A stretch of 64,000 nt of DNA from Phycisphaeraceae bacterium (GTDB taxonomy: Bacteria > Planctomycetota > Phycisphaerae > Phycisphaerales > UBA1924). Location: positions 1 through 64,000 of the forward strand of contig JAJTHN010000056.1 of assembly GCA_021297895.1 (NCBI GenBank). Reading direction: 5' to 3'. Under the pieces are notes generated by a model, which worked only from the letters and a program-made list of their open reading frames with translations, made no database searches and had not been told where the DNA came from. Below are positions 54,231 to 63,189 of this stretch, piece by piece. Every line of letters begins with the position of its first letter. Position 1 is the first letter of the stretch. Position numbers and translations under genes: made by a program.

Positions 54231-55606
54231 GATCGCGCCCCTGCCGCGCGGTGCGTTGGTGCCGTCCACCGCACATTCTGATCGAGCCACGGCAGGACCG
54301 CGGGTCGGGGAACGGGCCAGGAGGACAGATCCGGGCTCACCATCGATTCAGACGCCGCAGCCGCGCGCGGCAGATCTGCGTGCATCGCGAGCACCTTGTC
54401 TGCGACAAGCGGTGCGAAGGCGAGTTTGGTGGGCCACGCCGCGATGACCTCGCCGCCCGCAACGGGCACACGTGTGATCACCGGCTCATCCGGCCGCGTG
54501 CCGTCTGCCGTCAGGCCCTCGGCGCGAACCCATCTCGTGGTAGCGAACTCCGCTTGCGTCAGATCGACCCACGGCAGACAGGCCCGCAACTCATCGCGCA
54601 CGTGGGCGATCAGGTCCGCGGGGCTCATGCTCACGCCGCGCTCGGCGGGCAGGCCACCGATGTTCCAGACCACGCGACCGGCGTCGTCGCGCTGGCTGGT
54701 GATGGTGATGCGTGGCTTGTCGGAAAGGCTGCCGGCGATGCAGTGGCCGAAGATCATGGGCAGTTTCGCCGCGCGAGCCATGACCATGTGCAGGGGCCGG
54801 ACTTGTGACGGCGCGCGCGACGCCAGGCCGAGCGCTGCGAGCATCGGCGCGTTGCCCTCGCCGGCGCACATGACCACGGCCCTCGCGGCGAGCGTCAGGC
54901 GGTCGCCGCCGCCGGGCGAAGTGATCGCAACCTGCAGCGGACCGTCGGCGATGATCTGCGCGTTGCCCATCAGCAGCGCGGGCACGATCGAGTGCTCGTC
55001 TGTGCCGCCTGCGCGCTGCGCCGCTCGCGCCAGCGATGCCATCAGTGACGCCGGGTCGATGACGGTCTCGTCGACTTCGTAGACACCAACGTTCGAAGGC
55101 GCATCGACGAAGGCATCGGGCCGCGACCCGACCGCGAGCGCCCGTACGGGGGTCCGTAGAGCCTTGCTCGCCGCGAGGCCCGCAAGGCGCGAAAGCGTGC
55201 CCGTGGTTGTCCAGAGCAGTTGCGATCGGCTGAGAACTCGCACGTCGGAGAGGTCGGGCGTAGCGATCGCCGGATCATCGCGGCGAGTGGAGAGGTCACG
55301 TGGGCTGAGCGCATCGGCCCAACGTTGCGGCATGGCGGCGATGGCCAGCGATGCGCGGCTGGCGCTCCCGGTCAGCGCATACTTCACCCCGCCGTGGATG
55401 ATCCCCTGCGAGCCGATGGTCTGACCGTCGCCGAGAGCCGTGCGCTCGACAAGCAACGCCGCGAGCCCTGCGCGGCGGAGGGCCCAGAGCGTCCAGAGCC
55501 CCGCGATGCCGCCGCCGATGATCACGGCATCGACGCTTAGGCTCGGCACGCCCGCATCACGGCTCCCGGGATCGTGGCTTGTTTTCCTGTCGCTGCCGTT
55601 CGTCAT
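54227..55606 (-). CDS. FAD-dependent oxidoreductase (DAO family)
   Basis: 459 residues. A dinucleotide-binding motif 'AVIIGGGIAGLWTLWALRRA' sits at about 27-46, with 'LLVERTALGDGQTIGSQGII' after it. This is the DAO-fold pattern of glycerol-3-phosphate dehydrogenase and glycine or D-amino-acid oxidase relatives. The C-terminal half holds 'RPLHMVMARAAKLPMIFGHC' and 'WPTKLAFAPLVADKV'. Substrate cannot be named. The ATG at 55606 overlaps the crcB stop (ATGA), and its stop overlaps the aldo/keto reductase start, so it is locked into the operon. Confidence 0.85.
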   Translation of the reverse strand: MTNGSDRKTSHDPGSRDAGVPSLSVDAVIIGGGIAGLWTLWALRRAGLAALLVERTALGDGQTIGSQGIIHGGVKYALTGSASRASLAIAAMPQRWADALSPRDLSTRRDDPAIATPDLSDVRVLSRSQLLWTTTGTLSRLAGLAASKALRTPVRALAVGSRPDAFVDAPSNVGVYEVDETVIDPASLMASLARAAQRAGGTDEHSIVPALLMGNAQIIADGPLQVAITSPGGGDRLTLAARAVVMCAGEGNAPMLAALGLASRAPSQVRPLHMVMARAAKLPMIFGHCIAGSLSDKPRITITSQRDDAGRVVWNIGGLPAERGVSMSPADLIAHVRDELRACLPWVDLTQAEFATTRWVRAEGLTADGTRPDEPVITRVPVAGGEVIAAWPTKLAFAPLVADKVLAMHADLPRAAAASESMVSPDLSSWPVPRPAVLPWLDQNVRWTAPTHRAAGARS

Positions 55607-56034
55607 GGCGTCGGAGCTCCCCTTGGCAAGAACAACACGAAGGCGCCAGCGGCAGCGAGGATTCCCAGGCCGTTGCTCAGCAGCACGTACACGAGCATCG
55701 TGCCGGCACGGCCGTCGCGGAGCAGTTGGACACTCTCGATGGCCAGCGACGAGAACGTCGTGAATCCCCCGAGTACGCCGACGGCCAGGAGCATCCACAG
55801 CCGCGTCACCACCGGGCTCGCGTCGGCTTGCATCGGCGAGCCGCCGGGCAGCAGCCTCGCGGCGAAAACACCGATGAGCGCACAGCCGAGCAGATTGACC
55901 GCGAGCGTTCCGGCGGGGAAGCCCGGGCTGGAGGGGCGAATGACACCGACGAGCAGGAATCGCAGCAGCGAACCGCACGCACCGCCGAGGGCGACCAGAA
56001 GCGCGACAGGCGTGGACAGCAGCAAGGACTTCAC
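55603..56034 (-). CDS. crcB: Fluoride channel CrcB/Fluc
   Basis: 143 residues with four membrane helices. Fluc signatures: 'LLVALGGACGSLLRFLLVGV' at the start, 'FPAGTLAVNLLGCALIGVF' with the pore Asn, and 'GVLGGFTTFSSLAIESVQLL' with the Phe-box region. It forms a dual-topology dimer that exports fluoride. The GTG at 56034 gives the family-like 'MKSLLLSTPVALLV'; a GTG at 56070 is possible but would overlap pdxH by 28 nt. Fluoride genes often follow a fluoride riboswitch; here crcB is inside an operon and none is seen. Confidence 0.92.
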   Translation of the reverse strand: MKSLLLSTPVALLVALGGACGSLLRFLLVGVIRPSSPGFPAGTLAVNLLGCALIGVFAARLLPGGSPMQADASPVVTRLWMLLAVGVLGGFTTFSSLAIESVQLLRDGRAGTMLVYVLLSNGLGILAAAGAFVLFLPRGAPTP

Positions 56035-56042
56035 GTACGAGC

Positions 56043-56801
56043 CTACGGCTGCAACCGCGTGCTGGTCCACGCCGAGGCGACAAAGCCATCGGCATCATCG
56101 ATCCGGGCGGGCGTGAGGGTGCGTGTCCAAACGGCTCGGTCGTGAAGGCGGGCGGAGTGACCTCGCCAGAGTTCGCAGCGGGAGATCCAGATTCGGAACC
56201 CGCCCCAGTGCGCGGGACGCGGCACATCGAAGCCCGCCGATGCAGCCCGGCTCAGGGCCTCGAGTTCGGCACGCCGGCCCGCAACGCCAAAACGGGCCTC
56301 GGCCTGCTCGTTCTGACGCAGAAGGAGTTCCCGGCTCTCGAGCGGCTCGCTCTGGTTGCTCGCCCACGCCGCGACGCGGCTGAGCACCGGACGCGATCGA
56401 AAGTACGCATCGCTCTCCTGCGCGGGGCTCCGCGTGGCCAGGCCCTCGATGCGCACCTGGCGATCAAGGTGATCCCAGTGAAACGTCGCGGCGACGCGCG
56501 GGTTAGCGAGGATCGCTCGACCCTTGCGCGACTGTTCGTTGGTGTAGAAGACACAGAATCCACGTTCGAGATCGATCTTGCGGCAGAGAACGATCCGGGC
56601 GCTCGGCCAGCCGTCGGGATCGATCGTCGACAGCGACATCGCGTTGGGGTTGGGCTGCACGCCCTTGCTCGCGGCTTCTGTCATCCACGCCTGGAGCGTG
56701 CTCAGCGGTTCCGAGGGAAGTTCCTCCGGCAGCGTCTCGTTGCTGAATATGCACGCGCCGGAGAGCGGATCGATCACGGTCGGATGAGCTGGATCAACCA
56801 T
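56043..56801 (-). CDS. pdxH: Pyridoxine/pyridoxamine 5'-phosphate oxidase
   Basis: 252 residues. FMN enzyme making pyridoxal 5'-phosphate. 'NPNAMSLSTIDPDGWPSARI' and 'VFYTNEQSRKGRAILANPRV' bind FMN. 'QVRIEGLATRSPAQESDAYF', 'ASNQSEP' and 'PAHWGGFRIW' are further family motifs. The tail ends 'RLHDRAVWTRT..LTPARIDD', close to the usual RLHDR...W...RL.P. The N-terminus is about 25 residues longer than the E. coli enzyme. ATG at 56801 chosen; a TTG two codons earlier is possible. First gene of the pdxH-crcB-FAD-AKR run, divergent from dnaB. Confidence 0.95.
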   Translation of the reverse strand: MVDPAHPTVIDPLSGACIFSNETLPEELPSEPLSTLQAWMTEAASKGVQPNPNAMSLSTIDPDGWPSARIVLCRKIDLERGFCVFYTNEQSRKGRAILANPRVAATFHWDHLDRQVRIEGLATRSPAQESDAYFRSRPVLSRVAAWASNQSEPLESRELLLRQNEQAEARFGVAGRRAELEALSRAASAGFDVPRPAHWGGFRIWISRCELWRGHSARLHDRAVWTRTLTPARIDDADGFVASAWTSTRLQP

Positions 56802-57080
56802 GCTCAACGATAGTGACCGAACACCCAGAAGGAGGCGGAGTCGCGGCCGCCGCCAGACCGAATCGCCCGCGATCCCGCCGGGTGCGAACGGGTACCGGAC
56901 GGGTCTGACGGCTCTATGTCAGTGGACAGATTGCGGACAGGCCTGTCGCTTGCGCGGAGAAACGCGAGAAGGCCGGTACGCCCCACGAATCCGACGTAGT
57001 CTTCGATCGGAACTCCGCCGAGCGTCGGCGCCGACACGAGCCGACCGAGCATCGCATGCACGAATGGGCCCGCTGAGCAC

Positions 57081-58832
57081 ATGAGCATTTTCCAGCCGGA
57101 ACAAACCGAGACCCGTGGCAGAGGGCGCGACCGCGACCGCGATCGTCGCCCGGCGGCGCTTGGGCCGCTGTTCGAGAAGCAGCCGCCGCAGAGCCCCGAA
57201 GCCGAGATGGCGCTGCTGGGGGCGATGGTTCTGGATCCTCGCGTGATCGTGGATGTGATGCAGATCGTCCGCGGTCCGGAGTCGTTCTACGCCGACCATC
57301 ACGCGGCGATCTACGCGTCGATCACGGAGTTGTACGACCGCACGAGCACGGTGGACCTGGTGCTGCTGCTGGAGACGCTGCGCGACAAACGCGAACTCGA
57401 GGCGGTCGGCGGAACCGCGTACCTGGAGAAACTCGCGGCAGAGGCGCCGCCGTCGGTCAACGCGCCGCACTTTGCCAAGATCGTCGCGGACAAGTACAAG
57501 CTGCGCAAGCTCATCGACGCGGCCGGAACGATCCTCTTTGAGACCTATCAGGGAGGCCAGGCCACCGGCGAGGAGGCGAAGAAACTCATCGATGCGGCTG
57601 AGCAGCGCATCTTCGAGATTGCTCAGGAGGAAGACGTCAGCCAGGTCGAGAGCCTCAGCGAGCTGCTCAGCAAGGAATACGACCGGCTCATCGCGATCGA
57701 CATGGGTCAGAACGCCGACATGGGCGTGCTGACGGGATATCACGATCTTGACCGCGACCTTGGCGGTCTGCAACGCGGCGAAATGCTGATCCTCGCGGCG
57801 CGTCCGAGCATGGGAAAAACGGCGCTGGTGCTAAACATCGCCGAACAGATCGCGCTGGGCACGGACCAGCCTGCCAGCACGCACGCGGTTCGCGAGGGTG
57901 TGCCGATCGGGGTGTTCAGCCTCGAAATGAGCAAAAGCTCGCTCAGCCAGCGTCTGCTGAGTTCGTGGTCGGGGATCAGTTCGCAGAAGATCCGCTCGGG
58001 TCAACTGAGCAAGCGCCCGCCCAACGACGAGTACGCGCTGCTGCTGGCCGCGGCGCAGCAACTGGGTACCGCGCCAATCTACATCGATGACACGCCCGGG
58101 CTGACGCTGATGGCCATGCGAGCCCGAGCGCGGCGGATGGTCGCGCAGCACAAGGTCCGCGTCATCATGATTGACTACCTCCAGCTTCTGAGCAGCCCGG
58201 CGCAGGCGCGGGAGAGCCGTCAGGTCGAGGTGTCGGCGATCAGTCGCGGAATCAAGGCGCTGGCCCGCGAGCTGCAGGTGCCGATCATCGCCCTGAGCCA
58301 GCTCAATCGCGGGCCGGAGGGGCGCGACGGCAACCGGCCGCGGCTGAGTGACCTGCGTGAATCGGGATCGCTGGAGCAGGACGCGGACGTCGTACTGCTT
58401 CTGCACCGCGAGGAGTACTACCACATCCAGGATCCGGAGTGGCAGAGCAGCAACCCGGACAAGATCGGCCTTGCGGAACTCATCATCGCCAAGCAGCGCA
58501 ACGGTCCGACGGGCGTTGTCAAGCTGACTTGGGACTCAACGACGACGCGCTTCAAGAATCACGCAGAGGCGGTGCCGTACGAGCAGTACGGGTCGAAGCC
58601 GGCGTCGCAGGCCCAGACTCCGGCCAACCCGTTCGCCTCCCCAGGCAACGCGGGCCCGAGTGCCGCTCCGATGGCCGTCGACGACTCGATGGTGGAGGCC
58701 GATCCGTTCGCATCGCCGCCGCCCACTGCGCCGCGGGGCGGCTGGCACTCGGGGCGGATGCAGGGGCCGGTGGAAAATCACCGTGACGGCGGAGGTCCGG
58801 ATCGGGACGATGATGAGCCCGCACCGTTCTGA
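57081..58832 (+). CDS. dnaB: Replicative DNA helicase
   Basis: 583 residues. DnaB N-terminal helical domain (about 35-140, 'PQSPEAEMALLGAMVLDP', 'AIYASITELYDRTSTVDLVL'), then the RecA-like core. Walker A 'AARPSMGKTALVLNIA' is near 241, with 'FSLEMSKSSLSQRLL', Walker B 'VRVIMIDYLQLL', and the arginine-finger region 'LSQLNRGPEGRDG' and 'LRESGSLEQDADVVLLLHR'. It unwinds DNA ahead of the replisome as a hexamer. No intein. The start has an Arg/Asp-rich stretch (10-22), and the last ~60 residues are a Pro/Ala/Asp-rich tail longer than in E. coli DnaB. Confidence 0.97.
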   Translation: MSIFQPEQTETRGRGRDRDRDRRPAALGPLFEKQPPQSPEAEMALLGAMVLDPRVIVDVMQIVRGPESFYADHHAAIYASITELYDRTSTVDLVLLLETLRDKRELEAVGGTAYLEKLAAEAPPSVNAPHFAKIVADKYKLRKLIDAAGTILFETYQGGQATGEEAKKLIDAAEQRIFEIAQEEDVSQVESLSELLSKEYDRLIAIDMGQNADMGVLTGYHDLDRDLGGLQRGEMLILAARPSMGKTALVLNIAEQIALGTDQPASTHAVREGVPIGVFSLEMSKSSLSQRLLSSWSGISSQKIRSGQLSKRPPNDEYALLLAAAQQLGTAPIYIDDTPGLTLMAMRARARRMVAQHKVRVIMIDYLQLLSSPAQARESRQVEVSAISRGIKALARELQVPIIALSQLNRGPEGRDGNRPRLSDLRESGSLEQDADVVLLLHREEYYHIQDPEWQSSNPDKIGLAELIIAKQRNGPTGVVKLTWDSTTTRFKNHAEAVPYEQYGSKPASQAQTPANPFASPGNAGPSAAPMAVDDSMVEADPFASPPPTAPRGGWHSGRMQGPVENHRDGGGPDRDDDEPAPF

Positions 58833-58839
58833 GCAGGGC

Positions 58840-59721
58840 TCAGAGCGAGGTGTTGCCACCGCCATTGGTGCCGGAGGAGAAGGCTGTGGAGAACGACATG
58901 ACGGTGTTGTCGCGATAGATCCCGGTGCCGAAGAACCGGAGCCCCTCGCCGGTCAGCGACACCTCGTTGGAGACGCAGCAGCGGGTGATGAGATTGCCGA
59001 CGCCGCCGCCGGAGGACATGACGATGCCGCGGTAGAAAGGCGTGCCGCTGCCGTTCCAATCGAACCCGCCGACGTTGCAGTCCTCGATTCGGCAATTGGC
59101 GCCAGAGACGGTGATGCCCGTGATGAGGCTGATGGTCTCGGCTGCGGCGGCGACGGCGCCCACGCCCGTAACCGTGCAGCGCCGCACGATCGTTCGGGTC
59201 GAACCCGCGAAGTTGGTCGCGATGCCAGTGAACTTGCTGTTGTGCACCCACAGGTCCTCGATCAGCAAGTCCGTGCTTGCCGCGGTGAGACCCAGCCCAA
59301 ACTCGGCACCAACGACCCTGCCGTTCCGGATGGTCACGCGGGATCGAACGCCCGAGATGAAGATCACACGGCTGCTTGCCGCGGTGCTCGACGAGGTGAC
59401 GGTGTAACCGTTGAGATTCAAGCTGACGTCGCTGGCCGAGATGGTGATGACAGCCGCACCGCTGCCGGAGAGGTTGCCCGTAAGGATGTACGAACCCGGC
59501 TGCGTGATCGTCGCGCCCGATGTTCCGCCGGGGATCGCCGTGAGCCCAACGGCGGTGCTGGCCGCGGGGATGCGGTTGTAGATTTCATCGAGCGTCCGTC
59601 CCGTTCCGGCCACTGAACCGGCCGGCGGATTCAACGGCCCGGCCGCTGCCCGCGAGGCGAGGACCGCGATTCCAGCAAGACCGGCCGCTCCAAGCACTGC
59701 CCGACGTTCCAAGTCACTCAT
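58840..59721 (-). CDS. Tat-exported parallel beta-helix protein
   Basis: 293 residues. The N-terminus 'MSDLERRAVLGAAGLAGIAV' is a twin-arginine-like export signal with cleavage around 'ASRAAAG'. The body has repeating short strands ('ITISASDVSLNLNGYTV', 'VTIRNGRVVGAEFG', 'LLIEDLWVHNSKFTGIAT', 'CRIEDCNVGGF') typical of right-handed parallel beta-helices such as those binding or cutting polysaccharide. No lyase or hydrolase active site can be pointed to. It converges on dnaB with an 7-nt gap. The enzyme versus binding role is open. Confidence 0.78.
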   Translation of the reverse strand: MSDLERRAVLGAAGLAGIAVLASRAAAGPLNPPAGSVAGTGRTLDEIYNRIPAASTAVGLTAIPGGTSGATITQPGSYILTGNLSGSGAAVITISASDVSLNLNGYTVTSSSTAASSRVIFISGVRSRVTIRNGRVVGAEFGLGLTAASTDLLIEDLWVHNSKFTGIATNFAGSTRTIVRRCTVTGVGAVAAAAETISLITGITVSGANCRIEDCNVGGFDWNGSGTPFYRGIVMSSGGGVGNLITRCCVSNEVSLTGEGLRFFGTGIYRDNTVMSFSTAFSSGTNGGGNTSL

Positions 59722-59783
59722 GCGGAGAACATACCACAGGCGCGCCAGGCCGCAAGGCAGGTTCCCCCCTCACCCTCAGCGGC

Positions 59784-60611
59784 TCATGGGTACTCCTGCC
59801 TGGTCGGACGCATCATCACCTCGTTGAGATGCACGCCCGCGGGTTGACTGGCCACAAGCAGCACCACGCGAGCGACATCCTCGGGCGTGAGCACGGGGTC
59901 GATCGACTTCATAAAGGCGCCGAAGGACACGGGGTCGTATCCCGCAACGCTCTGGAACTCGCTGGCGACGATGCCGGGCTCGATCGTCGTCACGCGCACG
60001 CCGCGCGGGCCACAGGTGCGACGAAGGCTCTCGGCGAGCATGTGCACCGCGGCCTTGGCCGAGCCGTACATGCTCGAGAACGGCGAGAGATTGCGCCCGA
60101 CGGTCGAGCCGAGGACCATGATGTCACGCGCCGTGGCGGGCCAGTCGCCGGGAACTTCGGGCGGCTTGGCCGCGGGCGGTGCGCCGACCTGCGGCGTTGC
60201 GACACCGATCATGCGCTCGCTTGCTGCACGCATGAGTTTCGCGGCGGCGAGAACGTTGACCCTGAACACCGCCTCCCACTGCGACGGGTCCGAGTCGTAC
60301 ACGCTGCCGCGAAGCCCGCGTCCGGCATTGACGATGACCAGATCGGCCTGCCCGCCGAACTCCGCCCGGCACGTGTCGAGCATCGCCGCGACGACGGAAT
60401 CATCACCCGCATCACCGCTCACGCACGCGACGCGCCCGCCACGGGAGGCGATCTGCTCCGCGACGGCGGCGAGCCGATCGGCACGCCTCGCATTGATGAC
60501 CACCGATGCCCCCGCCGCGGCAAGTGCTCGTGCGATCGCCTCGCCAATACCCGCCGAAGCACCGGTGACAATCGCCCTTCGCCCCGCCAACGCACGCTCG
60601 TTCACGCTCAT
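59784..60611 (-). CDS. Short-chain dehydrogenase/reductase
   Basis: 275-residue classical SDR. 'VTGASAGIGEAIARALAAAG' binds the cofactor, 'NARRADRL' suggests NADP(H), and 'LVIVNAGRG' replaces NNAG with VNAG. Catalytic Ser is in 'DIMVLGSTVGRN', and Tyr and Lys in 'FSSMYGSAKAAVHML'. A short insert rich in Pro/Ala (about 143-160) is unusual. The family member is not further identified. It starts 36 nt after the stop of the lipoprotein gene and is probably in the same operon. Confidence 0.9.
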   Translation of the reverse strand: MSVNERALAGRRAIVTGASAGIGEAIARALAAAGASVVINARRADRLAAVAEQIASRGGRVACVSGDAGDDSVVAAMLDTCRAEFGGQADLVIVNAGRGLRGSVYDSDPSQWEAVFRVNVLAAAKLMRAASERMIGVATPQVGAPPAAKPPEVPGDWPATARDIMVLGSTVGRNLSPFSSMYGSAKAAVHMLAESLRRTCGPRGVRVTTIEPGIVASEFQSVAGYDPVSFGAFMKSIDPVLTPEDVARVVLLVASQPAGVHLNEVMMRPTRQEYP

Positions 60612-60647
60612 CGCCGATGATAGCGGTGCGGGAACTCGGCACCGTTC

Positions 60648-61547
60648 TCAGCCCGGAATCGACGCGCGGGTGATGAGCAGCCCGGACGGCGCATCGGGGA
60701 TGGAGCGAGCGGGCTTCGCGGTGGCCGCGGACGGAATCAGAATCGTCGTGGTCGCGCTGGTCGCCGCGGCGGACAGCGGGCGGAAGTCGCGCAGCGGGTC
60801 CGCCCCCGCCGTCACGGGCCACTCGAGCGGCTCCAGCGCCGGACGCATGCGTCCGAGCAGCAGACGCGAAGCGGGCGTCGTCAGGGGCATTGCCAGATCG
60901 GCCATCAGGACCGCGGGCGTGCCTTCGGGCGACAGGCTCGTGATGCGCCGGGCGATCGCCTGCACGGCGAGGTCTCGCGCTCGCGGCGATGCTGAATCCA
61001 GTTGCGTCGCGGCGATCGTCAGCGGACGGCTGCGGCTGCGTTCGATCACGCGGACGATCGTGCACGTTCGCGGCCGCGCGTTGCCCCAGGTCGCGCTTCC
61101 CGGTGTCTGCGGCGTGTCGCTGAGCCAGAAGGTCGCCTCGTCGACAACATCGAAGCGAGCGGCGCGGACCGCGACGGCGTTGTGCGGCCCGGCCGCGATG
61201 CCGTCGACCGAGCCCGAACCAATCACCGTGAACCCCGGCAGACGCGAGGCCAGATCGTCGAGTTGACCGCGACTGGCGCCGATGAACGCGATCACATCGG
61301 TTTCGGCCGCGAGCAGCGCCGCCGCCACGGCCGCGGGATCATGGGCCGCCGCCGTCTCTGCCGGCTCGGCGAACGTGTACGCGGCCATCGTCACATTGAT
61401 ATCGCGCGGGCGAAGCACCGCATCGAGCAGCCCCGGTCGCTTCTCAACGCCGGCGCATGCGGCGAGCCCCGTCAGGCACGCGCCGACGACCAGGAACGCG
61501 AGAAGGCACCGCAACCACGCCCGCCGATCAATCCAGTCCATCCACAT
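60648..61547 (-). CDS. Lipoprotein with degenerate endonuclease/exonuclease/phosphatase fold
   Basis: 299 residues. A lipobox 'LAAC' ends at Cys31, so it is likely a membrane-anchored lipoprotein. The body follows the EEP (DNase I-like) layout: 'DVIAFIGAS' at about 84-92 where the family has D-V-(I/V)-x-x-Q-E, and 'FWLSDTPQTPGSATWGNARP' with 'RTCTIVRV', a family hallmark (W..A.PR). 'AATQLDSASPRARDLAVQAI' stands where N-T-H-L-D-H is normal, and 'VLMADLAMP' where G-D-F-N is normal. The catalytic Glu, His, Asp and Asn positions are all changed, so hydrolase activity is unlikely. It starts 16 nt after the aroA stop. Fold call is by motif alignment only. Confidence 0.7.
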   Translation of the reverse strand: MWMDWIDRRAWLRCLLAFLVVGACLTGLAACAGVEKRPGLLDAVLRPRDINVTMAAYTFAEPAETAAAHDPAAVAAALLAAETDVIAFIGASRGQLDDLASRLPGFTVIGSGSVDGIAAGPHNAVAVRAARFDVVDEATFWLSDTPQTPGSATWGNARPRTCTIVRVIERSRSRPLTIAATQLDSASPRARDLAVQAIARRITSLSPEGTPAVLMADLAMPLTTPASRLLLGRMRPALEPLEWPVTAGADPLRDFRPLSAAATSATTTILIPSAATAKPARSIPDAPSGLLITRASIPG

Positions 61548-61563
61548 GACTTCGCTCCCGTGC

Positions 61564-63153
61564 TCAGCCGATCATCGCCCACAGGTCACGCCAGTACGCC
61601 GGATAGGTCTTGGCGACACAGCCCGGATCGGCCACCTCGATCCCCGGCAGAGCCAGCCCGAAGAGCGCCAGGGCCATGGCCATGCGGTGATCGCGGTAGG
61701 TCTCCAGCCTCACGGGCCCCGCGGGCGGCCGCGAACGCAGCCCTGCCGCGGGCGGCGTGATGCGCAAGGCCTCGCCGTCGCCATCGCTGAGAATCTCGAC
61801 GCCGACACCCACGCGGGTCAGTTCGGCGCTCAGGGCCGCGAGGCGGTCCGTTTCCTTGACGCGCAGCGTGTGGAGCCCGCGCAGTGTGCTCGGGCCCCTG
61901 GCGAAGCAGCAGACCACGCTCAGCGCCATCGCCGCATCGGGAATGTCGGCGAGGTCGGCATCGATGCCGCGGAGCGTCTCCGGACCGGTCACCGCAAAGT
62001 GCGAGGCGGTGCGTTCAACCTGCGCGCCCATGCGCTCGAGCAGGTCGACAAGATGCACATCCCCTTGCAGCGCGGCACCCCAGCCGCCGAGCGATTCCGC
62101 GGGCGATGCGGCGGTGCGTTCACGCCCGTGCCCATTTCGCGCGTTGCCCCCATCGCCGCGGGCCGGCGCCGCCGCGCTGGCGTTGTCGCCCGTCACCGCC
62201 TCGAACATCACGCGGGCCCTGCTCCCCGGGCACATCGCCGCGGCGGCCCAGAAGTACCCGGCGCTGCTGGCATCGGGCTCGATCGCCAGGTCGAACGGCG
62301 CGACGCCCAGTCGCGTCGCCAGCACCGTCACACGCTTGTCGGGGCGGATCGCGGGCATCGCCTCCTCCGGTTCGTGCGCCGGGCCGACGAAGACCTCCGC
62401 GGGCGCGCCGTCGACCGATCCGCGCACGTCCGCCCCCAGGCGCCGCAGCAGTTGCAGCGTCATCGTCACATACGGTCGGCTCGTCACACCATCGGGCAGG
62501 CTCACCGTCAGGCCGCGGCGGAGCCACGGGGCGATCAGCAGCAGCGCCGACACGAACTGCGACGAGGCGACACGGCCGAACTCGATGCGATCGGCGATGT
62601 GCGAGCGGTCCCGCGCGGGGGTGATGAGCACCGGCGGCACGCCGTTGCGTCCCTCGTGCCGGACCTCGACGCCAAGGGCCCGCAGCGTCGTGACCAGTTC
62701 GCCGATGGGCCGCTCGCGCATTCGCGCGTCGCCGTCGATCGTGATTCCTTCGCTTGAGACCGGCGCGAGAATCGCCGCGGCGGTCAGGAACCGCACCGCC
62801 GTGCCCGCGTTGCCGAGATCAAGCCTGGTGTTCGGCTGCGCGGGGTTCCAGACCCCCGCCACGCCGTCGACACGGACCGACGCGGTGCCCGTGCGATGGA
62901 TCCTCGCCCCCAACTGCTCGAGCGCGATGATCATGCGCTCGGTGTCATCGGCCCCGAGCAGCGCGCCGGTGATGGTGCTGCTGCCCCCCGCCAGCGATGC
63001 CAGCAGCAGCGCGCGGTTGGTCAGCGACTTGCTCCCCGGCACGCGCACGGTCGCGTCGAAGCGCCGCCCGCCCAGCACCGGGATCCGCACCGCCGGCGCA
63101 TCGCCCGCGCGGCCCGCGGCGAGGGTGTCCAGGTCAACGATCGATGTGCTCAC
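61564..63153 (-). CDS. aroA: 3-phosphoshikimate 1-carboxyvinyltransferase (EPSP synthase)
   Basis: 529 residues, about 100 more than E. coli AroA. Joins shikimate-3-phosphate and phosphoenolpyruvate in the chorismate pathway. Motifs: 'VPGSKSLTNRALLLASLAGG', 'LDLGNAGTAVRFLTA', 'GDARMRERPIGELV', 'VASSQFVSALLLIAP', 'EPDASSAGYFWAA', 'LRVKETDRLAALSAEL' and 'TYRDHRMAMALALFGLALPG'. The LGNAGTAxR motif is followed by Phe where E. coli has Pro101. A Gly/Ala/Asn/Arg-rich insert of about 40 residues follows 'EAVTGDNAS' before 'LQGDVHLVDLLERMG'. It lies 36 nt after an unknown gene and 16 nt before the lipoprotein gene. Confidence 0.95.
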   Translation of the reverse strand: MSTSIVDLDTLAAGRAGDAPAVRIPVLGGRRFDATVRVPGSKSLTNRALLLASLAGGSSTITGALLGADDTERMIIALEQLGARIHRTGTASVRVDGVAGVWNPAQPNTRLDLGNAGTAVRFLTAAAILAPVSSEGITIDGDARMRERPIGELVTTLRALGVEVRHEGRNGVPPVLITPARDRSHIADRIEFGRVASSQFVSALLLIAPWLRRGLTVSLPDGVTSRPYVTMTLQLLRRLGADVRGSVDGAPAEVFVGPAHEPEEAMPAIRPDKRVTVLATRLGVAPFDLAIEPDASSAGYFWAAAAMCPGSRARVMFEAVTGDNASAAAPARGDGGNARNGHGRERTAASPAESLGGWGAALQGDVHLVDLLERMGAQVERTASHFAVTGPETLRGIDADLADIPDAAMALSVVCCFARGPSTLRGLHTLRVKETDRLAALSAELTRVGVGVEILSDGDGEALRITPPAAGLRSRPPAGPVRLETYRDHRMAMALALFGLALPGIEVADPGCVAKTYPAYWRDLWAMIG

Positions 63154-63189
63154 GCGCAGCCTCCCTTCCGTCCGGTCGGCCCCCGGGCC

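Noticed and set aside
55990-56130. Fluoride riboswitch for crcB
   Set aside because: crcB is inside an operon with almost no leader, and no fluoride-aptamer pattern is visible there or upstream of pdxH.
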